Below, piece after piece: positions 8,907 to 19,578 of a stretch of DNA of 64,000 nucleotides. Below the pieces are notes generated by a model. It was given only the letters and a program-made list of their open reading frames with translations, did not search any database and was not told where the DNA came from. Location of the stretch: contig NZ_AJYD02000038.1 in the NCBI RefSeq assembly GCF_000286835.2, positions 2,836,284 through 2,900,283 on the forward strand, read 5' to 3'. The number at the start of each line of letters is the position of its first letter. Positions within the stretch are counted from its first letter, which is position 1. A program made the translations under genes and the position numbers. This DNA is from Enterovibrio norvegicus FF-33. GTDB taxonomy: Bacteria; Pseudomonadota; Gammaproteobacteria; Enterobacterales; Vibrionaceae.

Positions 8907-10580
8907 ATGTGTTCTGTATTTGGCATTTTAGATATTAAATCAGATGCGTCAGTGTTACGCGAATCTGCCTTGGAAATGTCCAAGAAGTTACGTCACCGTG
9001 GACCGGACTGGTCTGGCATCTATTCATCAGAGCGTGCAATTCTCGCGCACGAACGTCTCGCTATTGTTGGTTTGAACAGCGGCGCACAACCTCTTTATAG
9101 CCCTGATGGCAAGCTTATCCTTGCGGTTAACGGTGAGATCTACAACCACAAAGAAATTCGTGCGCGTTACGAAGACAAATACGATTTTCAAACCGATTCA
9201 GATTGTGAAGTCATCTTGGCGTTATACCAAGACATGGGTGCAGATCTGCTAGAAGAGCTAAATGGTATTTTCGCCTTTGTTCTTTATGACGAAGATAAAG
9301 ACGAATATCTGGTTGGTCGTGACCACATTGGTATTATCCCGCTATACCAAGGCTACGATGAGTACGGCAACTACTTTGTTGCATCAGAAATGAAAGCACT
9401 CGTGCCTGTGTGTAAAACCATCAGCGAATTCCCTCCAGGTTCGTACTACCGCTCTCAAGATGCAGAGCCACAGCGCTACTACATTCGTGATTGGAATGAG
9501 TACGCAGCCGTACAAAACAACTCTACCAGCAAAGAAGAGCTGACTGAAGCACTGGAAGCTGCTGTAAAGCGCCAGTTGATGACTGACGTACCTTACGGTG
9601 TATTGCTATCAGGCGGTCTAGACTCGTCAATCACCTCTGCAGTTGCGAAACGCTACGCGGCAATGCGCATTGAAGATGATGGACAATCAGCCGCATGGTG
9701 GCCTCAGCTTCACTCTTTTGCCATTGGTCTTGAAGACGCACCCGATCTCAAAGCCGCACGTGAAGTGGCTGAGCAAATTGGTACTGTTCACCATGAAATG
9801 ACGTACACCATCCAAGAAGGTTTAGACGCGATTCGTGATGTGATTTATCACATTGAAACCTATGACGTGACGACCATCCGCGCTTCGACGCCTATGTATC
9901 TGCTAGGACGTAAAATCAAGGCGATGGGCATCAAAATGGTCCTGTCTGGTGAAGGTGCAGACGAAATCTTCGGCGGTTACTTATACTTCCACAAAGCACC
10001 AAATGCCAAAGAGTTCCACGAAGAAACCGTGCGTAAACTGCTTGCGCTGAACATGTTTGACTGTGCACGCGCCAACAAATCACTGGCTGCATGGGGTGTT
10101 GAAGGTCGTGTACCTTTCCTCGATAAAGAGTTCATCGACGTAGCAATGCGCCTGAACCCTGCAGACAAGATGTGTGGCAACGGCAAAATGGAGAAGCACA
10201 TTCTTCGTGAGTGTTTCGAGCACTACTTGCCAGAAGCGATTGCATGGCGCCAGAAAGAGCAGTTCTCTGATGGCGTAGGTTATGGCTGGATTGATACATT
10301 GAAAGCTGTTGCTAACGAGAAAATCTCTGATCAGCAAATGGAAACCGCCAGCTACCGTTTCCCTTACAACACGCCAACGACAAAAGAAGCTTACGTTTAC
10401 CGTGAGATCTTTGAAGAGTTGTTCCCACTGCCATCAGCAGTAGAGTGTGTACCAGGTGGTCCATCAATCGCATGTTCAAGTGCGAAGGCCATTGAGTGGG
10501 ATGAAAGCTTCAAAAACGCAGCAGACCCTTCAGGTCGCGCAATTGCAGCAGTTCACAACGAAGCCTACTCAAAAGCATAA
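8907..10580 (+). CDS. asnB: Asparagine synthase B (glutamine-hydrolysing)
   Basis: Makes asparagine from aspartate, ATP and glutamine. The N-terminal Ntn glutaminase domain begins MCSVFGI, with Cys2 the nucleophile after Met removal, and contains the RLAIVG and NGEIYNH motifs. The C-terminal synthetase domain has the pyrophosphate loop LLSGGLDSS near residue 233. Length 557 against 554 in E. coli AsnB. Start ATG 8907 with GAGAGGGAA upstream. A 244-nt promoter region precedes it, containing TATGAT at 8871, and a strong terminator follows, so it is probably monocistronic. Confidence 0.97.
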   Translation: MCSVFGILDIKSDASVLRESALEMSKKLRHRGPDWSGIYSSERAILAHERLAIVGLNSGAQPLYSPDGKLILAVNGEIYNHKEIRARYEDKYDFQTDSDCEVILALYQDMGADLLEELNGIFAFVLYDEDKDEYLVGRDHIGIIPLYQGYDEYGNYFVASEMKALVPVCKTISEFPPGSYYRSQDAEPQRYYIRDWNEYAAVQNNSTSKEELTEALEAAVKRQLMTDVPYGVLLSGGLDSSITSAVAKRYAAMRIEDDGQSAAWWPQLHSFAIGLEDAPDLKAAREVAEQIGTVHHEMTYTIQEGLDAIRDVIYHIETYDVTTIRASTPMYLLGRKIKAMGIKMVLSGEGADEIFGGYLYFHKAPNAKEFHEETVRKLLALNMFDCARANKSLAAWGVEGRVPFLDKEFIDVAMRLNPADKMCGNGKMEKHILRECFEHYLPEAIAWRQKEQFSDGVGYGWIDTLKAVANEKISDQQMETASYRFPYNTPTTKEAYVYREIFEELFPLPSAVECVPGGPSIACSSAKAIEWDESFKNAADPSGRAIAAVHNEAYSKA

Positions 10581-10598
10581 ACACCAGCATCCACCAAT

Positions 10599-10630
10599 AA
10601 AAAAACCGCCATCACGGCGGTTTTTTATTT
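10599..10630. terminator. Intrinsic terminator after asnB
   Basis: Stem CCGCC-atcac-GGCGG flanked by a run of A on the left and TTTTTTATTTTT on the right. It terminates asnB 18 nt after the stop and, given the A-run, could also act on the minus strand. Confidence 0.9.
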
Positions 10631-10776
10631 TTCGTCTCTAGCAAAGACCCGTTATCTCAACGCATTTGACACCAAGGCAAGGCGATGAAATGGTGACTGC
10701 TTAGTAGCTTAGTTCACTCAGTGACTAACAGCATTCATAAAATCAACGCAGCATCAGTGCCCAATAAGGCAGAGAT

Positions 10777-12081
10777 TTAGCGCTCCCAGTAAGCTTCTTC
10801 CAGAGAATCTTCTCTCTCTGGCAAGCCGCGAGAAAGGCGCGGAGAATGCTGCGCCAACACTTCATAACTCACTCGGTTTGCGTACTTACACACCTGTGAA
10901 AACGAACTGTAGGTCAAGAACTGATGCACATGCTTGCTTGAGTTTGGCACGTTATCGCGATGGTAACGGTTTGCAGACATATCGTGCAGTACCGCTGACA
11001 ACGCGCCATCGCCCGCACCATTGGTGTTTTTGATACGCTCTGGACCGCCCATGTAAGGCGCAATATGTGAATACACCTTCACTGGGTTAACGCACTGATC
11101 TTTCATCATCGGACGGCTGAATTCATAGCGGTTGAACTCAGCAATCGAACCTGGCAGCAATGGCAATGTGGTCTCACGTTTTGCATCATCATCGGTGTAA
11201 CCTGCCATGTAAAGGCCAATTGGGCCCGCGGTGCAAAGCACCATGTCGACCCAATCCAACGTTTTGTCTGCAGCCACTAACGGATCAGATTCACCGGTTA
11301 GTGCTTCTGCTTCTTCTTCGTTCATGGCAACCACGGACACGTGCTCTGCCAAGAACTCACGCCACCATTGCGGGTTATTTTGAATGACGTACTTAGTACC
11401 CATGGTCATTACAACTGGCACATCATATTTTTTCGCGTATTCAATGGCTTTCATTGTCGCTTCAGGCATCGGATCGCCTTCCTTGCAACGCACCAAATAG
11501 GCAGTTAGCACCAGTGCCGACGCATTTTTAAAAATGTGCTCAGGAATAGATTGCGGTGTCAGCTGATTCATCAGCCCTTCGCTAATAGCAAAGGTACGCT
11601 CGCCTTCTTCACTGATAAGCGCATAGCAACGACCAATTGGGCCTTGCACTGCTTCGAGATAATTCAGATCCATACGGCTAGACGTGTTGCACAAGTAGCG
11701 GTAAGAATAGCTACCAATGGTGATATCGCGGCTCATCACACCCAGAAGGATCGACTTATCATCTGCCAGCGTGGAATAGTTATGTAGCGTATTCCCAATC
11801 GTGCCACCCGCAAACTCATGGCTGATCATGTTGTTTTCTTTTAGCTCTTGATACAGCGCTTCTGCTCGCTTGTCATCAATCACCAAAGAATGGCCCTTAC
11901 TTAGCCCATACTTTTCCACAAATTCATCGCTCACCTTCGCTTCAATATCAACCAGCGTTTGGTCAATACCGATAACATGAGGACGTTTCAGCTTACGTTG
12001 TTCACTCGCTTGAACAATCAATGGATCGCGGGCATGTACCGGAAAATAATGCTTAGACTTGCGTTGGCCTGGGAATTTCAT
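10777..12081 (-). CDS. gsk: Inosine-guanosine kinase
   Basis: PfkB/ribokinase-family enzyme that phosphorylates guanosine and inosine in purine salvage. The 434-residue length is the same as E. coli Gsk. The C-terminal PfkB signature NTNGAGDGALSAVL with catalytic Asp is clear, as is the N-terminal VIGIDQTLVDIEAKV substrate region. ATG 12081 is the first in-frame start. It is transcribed in the same direction as hemH, adk and htpG but is separated from hemH by a hairpin region. The 146 nt between gsk and asnB, convergent, hold only the asnB terminator. Confidence 0.96.
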   Translation of the reverse strand: MKFPGQRKSKHYFPVHARDPLIVQASEQRKLKRPHVIGIDQTLVDIEAKVSDEFVEKYGLSKGHSLVIDDKRAEALYQELKENNMISHEFAGGTIGNTLHNYSTLADDKSILLGVMSRDITIGSYSYRYLCNTSSRMDLNYLEAVQGPIGRCYALISEEGERTFAISEGLMNQLTPQSIPEHIFKNASALVLTAYLVRCKEGDPMPEATMKAIEYAKKYDVPVVMTMGTKYVIQNNPQWWREFLAEHVSVVAMNEEEAEALTGESDPLVAADKTLDWVDMVLCTAGPIGLYMAGYTDDDAKRETTLPLLPGSIAEFNRYEFSRPMMKDQCVNPVKVYSHIAPYMGGPERIKNTNGAGDGALSAVLHDMSANRYHRDNVPNSSKHVHQFLTYSSFSQVCKYANRVSYEVLAQHSPRLSRGLPEREDSLEEAYWER

Positions 12082-12158
12082 GATTCAATGCGTCGTAGTA
12101 GGGGCGAAAATGAGAATTCTATCACAGATTTTTGAGGGTGGAATATCCCAATTACAAA

Positions 12159-12191
12159 TATACCCGAGCACAGATCATATGCTCGGGTATA
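12159..12191 (-). terminator. Perfect 12-bp hairpin after hemH
   Basis: TATACCCGAGCA / TGCTCGGGTATA with a 9-nt loop, 32 nt beyond the hemH stop. On the minus strand it is followed by TTTGTAATT, a weak T-tract, so it is a probable but inefficient terminator of hemH ahead of gsk. Confidence 0.6.
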
Positions 12192-12222
12192 ACATCAAAA
12201 CGCAATCAGGTGGGAACTGGGG

Positions 12223-13194
12223 CTACCAATTTTGGGTATGACGCTCAACCAACTGTTTCATCATGGCAATATGCGCGGGAGAATCATTTAGGCAAGGAAT
12301 AAAGTTAAAGACTTCCCCGCCCGCTTCCATAAACGTCTCGTGGCATTGATCAGAGATTTCTTCCAACGTCTCTAGGCAATCGACCGAAAATGCAGGAGAA
12401 ATGATGTCAAGGCGTTTAACCCCTTCCTTTGGCAATTGCTCCAATGTTTTGTCGGTATATGGCTGTAGCCACTCTTCCCGACCAAAACGTGATTGGAACG
12501 TGGTTTTTATCGCGACATCGGTATCGAGACGTGCAATTAGCTTTTCCGTGGTCGCTAGGCAATGCTCGCGATACGGGTCACCGTTATCCGCATAACGTTT
12601 AGGAATACCATGATAAGAACACACCAACATGTCAGGCTTTCCATTCGCAGCCCACTGCGCTTCGACCGATTGAGCCAAGGCATCAATGTAGCTGTCCTCA
12701 CTGTAATAGTGATTAATAAACCGAAACTCAGGCAAGACAGGTTGGTCTTTTAACGATTTGGCCAGCTTATCAAACACCGCCGCCGTGGTAGTGCGTGAAT
12801 ATTGAGGGTACAAAGGTAGCACCAAAATCTTGTTACAACCTCTGTCCTTCAACGCGCTCACTGCAGACGCTATGCTTGGCGACCCGTATGTCATGCCAAT
12901 CTCAACGGGGATATCCAGAATTTGCTCTAGCGCCGCTTGCTGACGCTTTGAGTGCACCATTAACGGTGAGCCCTCATCCATCCATACGCTTTGATACAGC
13001 TTTGCCACTTTCGGCGAGCGCACAGGAAGGATAATACCGTGTAACAACGGGCACCAGAGCCAGCGAGTCATATCAACCACTCGCTGATCGTGCAAAAACT
13101 CACTTAAAAATGCGCTAACTGCTTTGGCGGTTGGCGCTTCTGGCGTTCCAAGATTAACCAGCAGAACCCCTACATTGTTTTCGTTATTTTCCAT
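12223..13194 (-). CDS. hemH: Ferrochelatase
   Basis: Inserts Fe2+ into protoporphyrin IX, the final step of protoheme synthesis. The family opening [15 protein letters not shown] and the motif [10 protein letters not shown] with the metal-binding His are present, and the C-terminal DCLETLEEI region holds the conserved Glu. I chose ATG 13194 (323 residues, E. coli 320), which has AGCAGGTTG upstream; the longer reading from TTG 13236 would add 14 residues with no family support. It lies between gsk and adk, the same neighbourhood as in E. coli (adk-hemH). Confidence 0.95.
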   Translation of the reverse strand: MENNENNVGVLLVNLGTPEAPTAKAVSAFLSEFLHDQRVVDMTRWLWCPLLHGIILPVRSPKVAKLYQSVWMDEGSPLMVHSKRQQAALEQILDIPVEIGMTYGSPSIASAVSALKDRGCNKILVLPLYPQYSRTTTAAVFDKLAKSLKDQPVLPEFRFINHYYSEDSYIDALAQSVEAQWAANGKPDMLVCSYHGIPKRYADNGDPYREHCLATTEKLIARLDTDVAIKTTFQSRFGREEWLQPYTDKTLEQLPKEGVKRLDIISPAFSVDCLETLEEISDQCHETFMEAGGEVFNFIPCLNDSPAHIAMMKQLVERHTQNW

Positions 13195-13381
13195 TTCAAC
13201 CTGCTTAAACAGAGCGTTATCAATACACTGACCCAAGATTCATCTCATCGAGATTAGCGGGTTTCGTCTTAAAGGCAAAGCGTTAACTACATACTCTTTT
13301 TGTATCCAGTAACCTTGAGAAGTTTGGGAATAGAGGAACACAGAGCATGAGTCCAATACTGCTTCATTCATTAAAGCGATC

Positions 13382-13412
13382 AAAAAAGGGCAATCATAAG
13401 ATTGCCCTTTTT
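13382..13412. terminator. Bidirectional intrinsic terminator after adk
   Basis: Stem GGGCAAT-cataag-ATTGCCC with six A on the left and five T on the right; it acts on the minus-strand adk transcript 17 nt past the stop. Confidence 0.88.
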
Positions 13413-13428
13413 GCATCGAAAAAAGGAA

Positions 13429-14088
<660 letters not shown>

Positions 14089-14285
14089 TTACTTTGGAGT
14101 TTCGCAAAAACCTGAAACATACACGGTTATTGATACCTAAACAACCTCACGTCCTGAGTTTTAGCACGCTAGAGCACGTTTCGAACGGTTTCCCGTTAAA
14201 CGTTCTTTGCACTAAAATTCGTGCTGACTTGCCCGATAAAAAATTCGATTTTCATGTCTCAATGAGGGCGTTTAGGTATATGACA

Positions 14286-14313
14286 TAAATAAGCCCAGCT
14301 TTTCATGCTGGGC
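14286..14313 (-). terminator. Intrinsic terminator after htpG
   Basis: Stem GCCCAGC-ttttcat-GCTGGGC at 14293-14313, followed on the minus strand by TTATTTATG. The T-tract is imperfect, 38 nt past the htpG stop. Confidence 0.65.
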
Positions 14314-14350
14314 GTATATTGATGTTTATCTATTCGTTACCTGAATGCAA

Positions 14351-16258
14351 TTAGCCTTTAGTCAAGAGTTGGTTAACTGCAGTCAAGAACTGTGACGGAT
14401 CTTCCATTGAACCGCGCTCTGCGAGCATGGCTTGCCCCAACAGCATTTCCACCCAACGACCAAATACCGCCTCGTCGGCTTCATCAGCCATTTGTTTGAT
14501 TAATGCATGCTCAGGGTTCAATTCGAAGATGTACTTTACTTCTGGCGCTTGCTGACCCGCTGCTGCCAGTAGTTTTGCCATCTGTGTGCCCATTTCAAAC
14601 TCATCCGTCACCACCACTGCTGGTGTTCCTGACAGCTTGAAGGTCGTGCGTACTTCTTTCACTCGATCACCCAAGTAAGCTTTCGCACGCTCGACCACAG
14701 ATTCAAACGCTTTTTGGGTTTCTTCACGTTTTTCTTTCTCGGCATCATCGTCAAACTTGCTCAGATCCAGGTCCGCTTTCGTGATGGCCTGGAACTGCTT
14801 ACCGTCAAACTCTGGCAAATAACTCATTAGCCATTCGTCGATACGGTCATACATCAGAACCACTTCAATACCTTTCGCTTTGAACTGCTCAAGGTGCGGG
14901 CTGTTTTTAGCCGCTTGATAGCTATCTGCCGTCAAGAAGTAGATTTTGTCTTGTTCTTCTTTCATGCGTGAAACGTAGTCAGCCAGTGACACGGTTTGCT
15001 CACTGCTGTCAGTGTGCGTTGATGCGACACGCAGCAGACCCGCAATTTTCTCACGGTTTGAGAAGTCTTCCGCAGGGCCTTCTTTTAATACCAAGCCAAA
15101 CTCTTTCCAGAAGCTTTGATATTTTTCAGCGTCGTTATTTGCCATACGCTCCAGCATGGTTAAAACACGCTTGGTACAGGCATTGCGCAGCGTTTGCGTC
15201 ACTTTGTTATCTTGCAGAATTTCACGTGACACGTTCAAAGGCAGATCATTTGAATCAATCAGACCACGAATGAAACGCAGGTAGTTCGGCATAAACTGCG
15301 CGGCATCATCCATAATGAACACGCGCTGGACATATAATTTCAGGCCGTGTTTGTGATCACGGTTGAACATGTCCCATGGTGCTTTTGAAGGCACATACAG
15401 CAAGCTAGTGTAATCATTCTTACCTTCTACACGGTTGTGGCTCCAAAGCAGTGGATCCGCAAAATCGTGGGAGAGGTGTTTATAGAATTCTTGATATTCT
15501 TCGTCACTGATATCAGATTTTGAGCGGGTCCAAAGCGCCTGCGCTTTGTTAATTTGCTCCCACTTACCTTCGTCTTTTTCGTTGCCTTCTTCGTCGCGTT
15601 CTTTGGTCCACATTTCAACCGAAATACCAATGTGATCAGAATATTTACCAATCACTTCACGAAGACGCCATTCATCTAAGTATTCTTTGTCATCTTCACG
15701 AAGGTGCAGGGTGATTGACGTACCACGGGTTGTTTTCTCAATGCCCTCAATGGTGTAGTCACCTTCGCCAGCAGATTCCCAAAGGGTCGCATTCGCATGG
15801 TCAGTGCCAGCAGCGCGGGTAGTGACAGTCACTTTGTCCGCCACGATGAACGCAGAATAGAAACCCACACCAAATTGGCCGATAAGTTGGCTATCTTTGG
15901 TTTGATCATCTGAAAGTTGTTTGAAGAAATCGGCGGTACCTGATTTTGCAATCGTCCCCAAGTTCTCGATCACTTCTTCACGAGTCATGCCGATACCATT
16001 GTCATCAATGGTCAGGGTTCCTGCTTCTTTATCAACACTCAGGCGCACACGTAAGTCGCCTTCATTTTCATACAGTGCAGAATCAGACAGCGCTTTAAAG
16101 CGTAATTTATCTGCCGCATCAGACGCGTTTGAGATCAATTCACGTAAAAAGATCTCTTTGTTGGAATAAAGAGAGTGAATCATGAGGTGTAGCAGCTGCT
16201 TCACTTCAGATTGGAAACCTCGTGTTTCCTTATTATGTAGAGTGGCTTGATCGCTCAT
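14351..16258 (-). CDS. htpG: Molecular chaperone HtpG (Hsp90)
   Basis: Bacterial Hsp90, a dimeric ATP-dependent cytoplasmic chaperone. The GHKL ATPase domain shows [20 protein letters not shown] and [11 protein letters not shown] within the first 130 residues, followed by middle and C-terminal dimerisation domains. I chose ATG 16258 (635 residues), preceded by GGAGTT, over a TTG 15 nt upstream. It is divergent from toxR with 196 nt between starts, an arrangement well known in Vibrionaceae where heat-shock transcription of htpG can affect toxR. Confidence 0.97.
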   Translation of the reverse strand: MSDQATLHNKETRGFQSEVKQLLHLMIHSLYSNKEIFLRELISNASDAADKLRFKALSDSALYENEGDLRVRLSVDKEAGTLTIDDNGIGMTREEVIENLGTIAKSGTADFFKQLSDDQTKDSQLIGQFGVGFYSAFIVADKVTVTTRAAGTDHANATLWESAGEGDYTIEGIEKTTRGTSITLHLREDDKEYLDEWRLREVIGKYSDHIGISVEMWTKERDEEGNEKDEGKWEQINKAQALWTRSKSDISDEEYQEFYKHLSHDFADPLLWSHNRVEGKNDYTSLLYVPSKAPWDMFNRDHKHGLKLYVQRVFIMDDAAQFMPNYLRFIRGLIDSNDLPLNVSREILQDNKVTQTLRNACTKRVLTMLERMANNDAEKYQSFWKEFGLVLKEGPAEDFSNREKIAGLLRVASTHTDSSEQTVSLADYVSRMKEEQDKIYFLTADSYQAAKNSPHLEQFKAKGIEVVLMYDRIDEWLMSYLPEFDGKQFQAITKADLDLSKFDDDAEKEKREETQKAFESVVERAKAYLGDRVKEVRTTFKLSGTPAVVVTDEFEMGTQMAKLLAAAGQQAPEVKYIFELNPEHALIKQMADEADEAVFGRWVEMLLGQAMLAERGSMEDPSQFLTAVNQLLTKG

Positions 16259-16454
16259 TATAACTCCAAACAAATGTGGTTCAGTTAAGTACCCTCTTTA
16301 GATAAGGCCGTAATGTTGCTTTTCAAGGTCTAAATTTCATTTTTTGATTTCTTGAGGTCTTTTTCGCAATTCGAGTATAATCCTTCTCAATCCCGTCCAA
16401 ATTCAGTGGTTTTTATCTAAAATCGCTCAAAATACGCGCAGGTTAATATATCGG
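16259..16454. promoter_or_regulatory. Divergent htpG-toxR control region
   Basis: 196 nt between the divergent starts of htpG and toxR. It is AT-rich and must hold both promoters. I could not place -35/-10 pairs with confidence. Confidence 0.6.
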
Positions 16455-17348
16455 ATGTTAATTAAATCGAACCGTTACCTTCTGGGAGAGCGTTTTGTCT
16501 TTTCTCCTAGCGAAAGCTCGTTGGTCGATCTCCATGAAAATGATGACCTCGTCAGGCTGGGCAGTAACGAGTGCCGGGTACTGATGGTTCTTATCGAGGA
16601 ACCTCACGCTATCGTTACGCGTAATCGCATTCATGACTATGTTTGGCGTAAACAAGGTTTTGAAGTCGACGACTCCAGCCTAACCCAATCTATTTCCACA
16701 CTGCGAAAAGCGTTAAAAGATTCGACAAAGCACCCACTAGTGGTCAAAACCGTGCCTAAACGCGGCTACCAAGTTATTTGCTCTGTCGAAGCGTATAACG
16801 ACCAAGCAGTAGATCTGCCGCATACCGTTGAGGCGACAAATCAAGAATCCGAGCCAGAAGTGACATCCGGTGAGATTACAGAGATTCAAGAAGACGACAT
16901 TAAAGTCAGCGAGCAACACGACGTGTCTGTGGCGCCAGAGCCCATAGTTGCTGACGTATTCGCCCAGCCAAACGTTGTTAAAAAAGTCAAAACTCCCCTG
17001 AGTTCTTGGACTGCCTTTATTTTGGCGCTACTGGTACCCATCGCATTTCACGTTTACTCGACGCCAAAGTCTGAAGCATTTCGTGAAATACTCACCGTAC
17101 AAAACATACCCGTCTATATCCCAGTGACCAATGCGCGTATTAGTCAGTGGCAACCTATGGTTGAACGATGTGTCGCTAAGTACATTAGTTACTATGGTCA
17201 GGATCGCGAATTAGAAGAAGTGATTGTGACTGGTGGGCAAGATAGCCAAATATCATTGAATTACATTCACAGCGAAAAAGATGCAGATGAAAACCTCACC
17301 TATGTTCTGCTGACGAGCCATGAGGAGAGTCATACGCTATGCCGTTAA
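16455..17348 (+). CDS. toxR: Transmembrane transcriptional activator ToxR
   Basis: Membrane-bound regulator that controls porins and, in pathogens, virulence genes. Residues about 6-110 form an OmpR-type winged helix (SLTQSISTLRKALKDS, then TVPKRGYQV wing). A variable acidic tether (about 115-180) leads to one membrane segment (about 184-201) and a periplasmic domain with two cysteines, Cys239 and Cys296, matching the disulfide pair of V. cholerae ToxR. Length 297. The stop overlaps the toxS start by 10 nt. The ribosome site is weak. The tether is the fastest changing part of the family, so species assignment would depend on it. Confidence 0.96.
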   Translation: MLIKSNRYLLGERFVFSPSESSLVDLHENDDLVRLGSNECRVLMVLIEEPHAIVTRNRIHDYVWRKQGFEVDDSSLTQSISTLRKALKDSTKHPLVVKTVPKRGYQVICSVEAYNDQAVDLPHTVEATNQESEPEVTSGEITEIQEDDIKVSEQHDVSVAPEPIVADVFAQPNVVKKVKTPLSSWTAFILALLVPIAFHVYSTPKSEAFREILTVQNIPVYIPVTNARISQWQPMVERCVAKYISYYGQDRELEEVIVTGGQDSQISLNYIHSEKDADENLTYVLLTSHEESHTLCR

Positions 17349-17890
17349 TGAACGCACCGCGCAGAAGGGATCAACTTAAGCGCTTCGGCCCTTTTGTTTT
17401 GCTACTGCTCTCGATTGTTGGCAGCGGCTGGGTATACCTGGGTGAAGATTTCCGTATCGCTAATCTGTTGCTTACCAAGCATTGGAACTCTAAAACCATT
17501 AACTATATTGAAGAGTCAGCGTACAGAGATGTCACTGGCCTAACAACCACAGAACAACATAGCAATATGGTGTTCTTGCCGGACAATACCTACTCTCGCG
17601 ATACGCAGATCATACTGAAAAATGAAACCGAAAATATTCAGATAGTGATGTCTGTTTCCGAATCGGGCGAGTGGGAAGTCAGCGGCGGCTATTTAAAACT
17701 GAAACTGGGTCAAATCAAAGACGTAACAACAGGCGACACCACAGAGTTGTCTGAAGAAGACCTTGCACTGGTGCGCACCTTCTATCGACTCGGTGCGGAG
17801 AAAGTTCGACGTATCGATGTCTTGGGCGACGGTTCATTACTTCTGACGAGTTTGAATCATGGTTCGATGATTTTATACAATCAAAGTTAG
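17339..17890 (+). CDS. toxS: ToxR-stabilising membrane protein ToxS
   Basis: Periplasmic partner that protects and activates ToxR. The 183-residue protein has a short basic N-terminus, one membrane anchor (about 17-35, FGPFVLLLLSIVGSGWVYL) and a periplasmic domain. It starts at ATG 17339 inside the end of toxR, a 10-nt overlap implying translational coupling, and is followed by an intrinsic terminator, so toxRS is a two-gene operon. Confidence 0.95.
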   Translation: MPLMNAPRRRDQLKRFGPFVLLLLSIVGSGWVYLGEDFRIANLLLTKHWNSKTINYIEESAYRDVTGLTTTEQHSNMVFLPDNTYSRDTQIILKNETENIQIVMSVSESGEWEVSGGYLKLKLGQIKDVTTGDTTELSEEDLALVRTFYRLGAEKVRRIDVLGDGSLLLTSLNHGSMILYNQS

Positions 17891-17928
17891 CCTTACCCTC
17901 TCTGTTTCTTTTTCGAATCCAGTTTATA

Positions 17929-17960
17929 AAAACGTCAGCATTGCTGGCGTTTTTTTTTGT
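17929..17960 (+). terminator. Intrinsic terminator of toxRS
   Basis: Stem AACGTCAGC-att-GCTGGCGTT (one G-T pair) with a nine-T tract, 40 nt past the toxS stop. Confidence 0.88.
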
Positions 17961-18131
17961 TTTTCGCTTTATTGAAAGTTACTCAGAAACCATCAGGTTT
18001 GACCGGAAAAACAAAAGAATCTTGCACCAATTTTTAGACCGATTAGAGCAAATAACTCTGTTGTGATCCTTTCTGATTGTTCTTATTGTGTAGACATTGC
18101 TGATACAGCAATTTTGACAGGAGATATTATT

Positions 18132-18425
18132 ATGAAAACCACAATTCTTGCTTTGAGTATGATTTTCAGCTCTTCTATCGCAATGGCAATGCCATCACAT
18201 CAGTTAGATATTGACGTCACACCAATAAACGATGGCGCCTGGGTTAAGCTGACACAAGCTGGTGAGCCTATCGTTGGTGCAAGCATCAATAATCAATTTG
18301 TCACTAACGATCGTGGTCGAGTGTTTGTTTCCGTGGACAGCCAACGACCGAAGTCCGTTAAATTCACTGCGATAACCCTTGATGGTGAAACCGTTTCAAC
18401 AAAAGCGTTTATTTCACATCAATAA
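18132..18425 (+). CDS. Small secreted protein of unknown function
   Basis: A 97-residue protein I do not recognise. The first 19 residues are a signal peptide (MKTTILALSMIFSSSIAMA) with cleavage likely after Ala19. The mature part (about 78 residues) is rich in beta-type segments: VKLTQAGEPIVGASI, then TNDRGRVFVSV, then KFTAITLDGE, the pattern of a transthyretin- or carboxypeptidase-regulatory-like beta sandwich. No cysteines. The chosen ATG has AGGAG 8 nt upstream; a longer frame from 18063 adds residues with no signal-peptide logic. It stands alone between the toxRS terminator and its own terminator. Confidence 0.75.
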   Translation: MKTTILALSMIFSSSIAMAMPSHQLDIDVTPINDGAWVKLTQAGEPIVGASINNQFVTNDRGRVFVSVDSQRPKSVKFTAITLDGETVSTKAFISHQ

Positions 18426-18440
18426 AGTCATCATTAGCGT

Positions 18441-18472
18441 AAAAAAATAAAGGCCGATCTCTCGGCCTTTAT
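18441..18472. terminator. Bidirectional terminator between the secreted protein gene and recR
   Basis: Eleven-bp stem ATAAAGGCCGA-tctc-TCGGCCTTTAT with a long A-run on the left, which gives a T-tract for recR on the minus strand; weaker T content for the plus strand. Confidence 0.85.
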
Positions 18473-18488
18473 CTATTCAAACAAATCA

Positions 18489-19091
18489 TTAACCTAATCG
18501 GTGCCGGCCAATGATGGAATGGGACAAGGTTGTACCGTCCACCAGTTCTAGCTCACCTCCCATGGGAACGCCATGGGCAATACGACTCGCTATCACACTA
18601 TGTTCAACGCATAATTCGCTGATGTAATGCGCAGTAGCTTCGCCTTCAACCGTCGGATTCGTCGCCAAAATCAGCTCAGAAATAGACTCAGTGGCAAGGC
18701 GTCGTTCCAACACATCCAAACCAATGTCTGTCGGCCCAATCCCATCGAGAGGTGATAGGTGACCCATCAGCACAAAGTAGCGACCAGAATATTGCCCCGT
18801 CGCTTCAATGGCTGCAATATCTGCGGGGCTTTCTACCACGCAAATCTGCCCATTTTCCTGACGACGAGGATTGGCACAAATCGCACATTCCTCTTCCTCA
18901 GTGAAGGTTCGGCATTTAACGCAATGACCAATATCTATCATTGCCGATTGCAGCGCTTCAGATAGCCTAATGCCACCTTGACGATTGCGTTGAAGAAGAT
19001 GAAAAGCCATACGCTGTGCCGACTTCGGGCCTACACCCGGCAGACAACGTAACGCTTCCATCAATTGTTCAAGCAGTTGGCTTGTACGCAT
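18489..19091 (-). CDS. recR: Recombination mediator RecR
   Basis: Works with RecF and RecO to load RecA on gapped DNA. The 200-residue protein shows the order expected: N-terminal helix-hairpin-helix ([17 protein letters not shown]), a four-Cys zinc finger ([16 protein letters not shown]), and a TOPRIM domain starting [13 protein letters not shown]. It follows ybaB with a 19-nt gap, and ybaB follows dnaX, the classic dnaX-ybaB-recR operon. Confidence 0.97.
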   Translation of the reverse strand: MRTSQLLEQLMEALRCLPGVGPKSAQRMAFHLLQRNRQGGIRLSEALQSAMIDIGHCVKCRTFTEEEECAICANPRRQENGQICVVESPADIAAIEATGQYSGRYFVLMGHLSPLDGIGPTDIGLDVLERRLATESISELILATNPTVEGEATAHYISELCVEHSVIASRIAHGVPMGGELELVDGTTLSHSIIGRHRLG

Positions 19092-19110
19092 AATTAATTA
19101 ACGAATTCCG

Positions 19111-19440
19111 TTAGAATGGCATTTTAAAGCCTGGTGGCATCTGCATACCGCCAGTCACATCGCCCATTTTATCTTTTTGTGCTTCTTCAACACGACGCGC
19201 CGCATCGTTGAATGCCGCAGCAATCAAATCTTCCAGCATGTCTTTGTCGTCTTCCATCAAACTTTCATCGATTTCGACACGACGAACACTATGGCTGCCC
19301 GTGATGGTGATTTTCACTAGGCCTGCACCTGCTTCACCGGTCACTTCCATGTTTGCGATTTCTTCCTGCATCTTCTGCATGCGCTCTTGCATCTGCTGCG
19401 CTTGCTTCATCAGGTTGCCCATTCCGCCTTTACCAAACAT
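19111..19440 (-). CDS. ybaB: YbaB/EbfC nucleoid-associated protein
   Basis: Small dimeric DNA-binding protein of the YbaB/EbfC family, 109 residues like its E. coli counterpart. It opens [22 protein letters not shown], a long Met- and Gln-rich amphipathic helix, followed by a three-stranded sheet region ([19 protein letters not shown]) and a C-terminal helix. ATG 19440 has a GAGAGAAA ribosome site. It is co-transcribed between dnaX and recR; the 138 nt between dnaX and ybaB hold no clear terminator. Confidence 0.96.
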   Translation of the reverse strand: MFGKGGMGNLMKQAQQMQERMQKMQEEIANMEVTGEAGAGLVKITITGSHSVRRVEIDESLMEDDKDMLEDLIAAAFNDAARRVEEAQKDKMGDVTGGMQMPPGFKMPF

Positions 19441-19578
19441 AATTTTCTCTCTTTTTGATGGAGCTATTTACCTTGAGGTCGACACTCAATGTGGCCTCAA
19501 CTTAGTTCATTGTGGCCAATCATAAAGCGTATACCGCTAAAAATTCAATTTCGAAAAGTAAATAGCCTCTTAGGTGGT

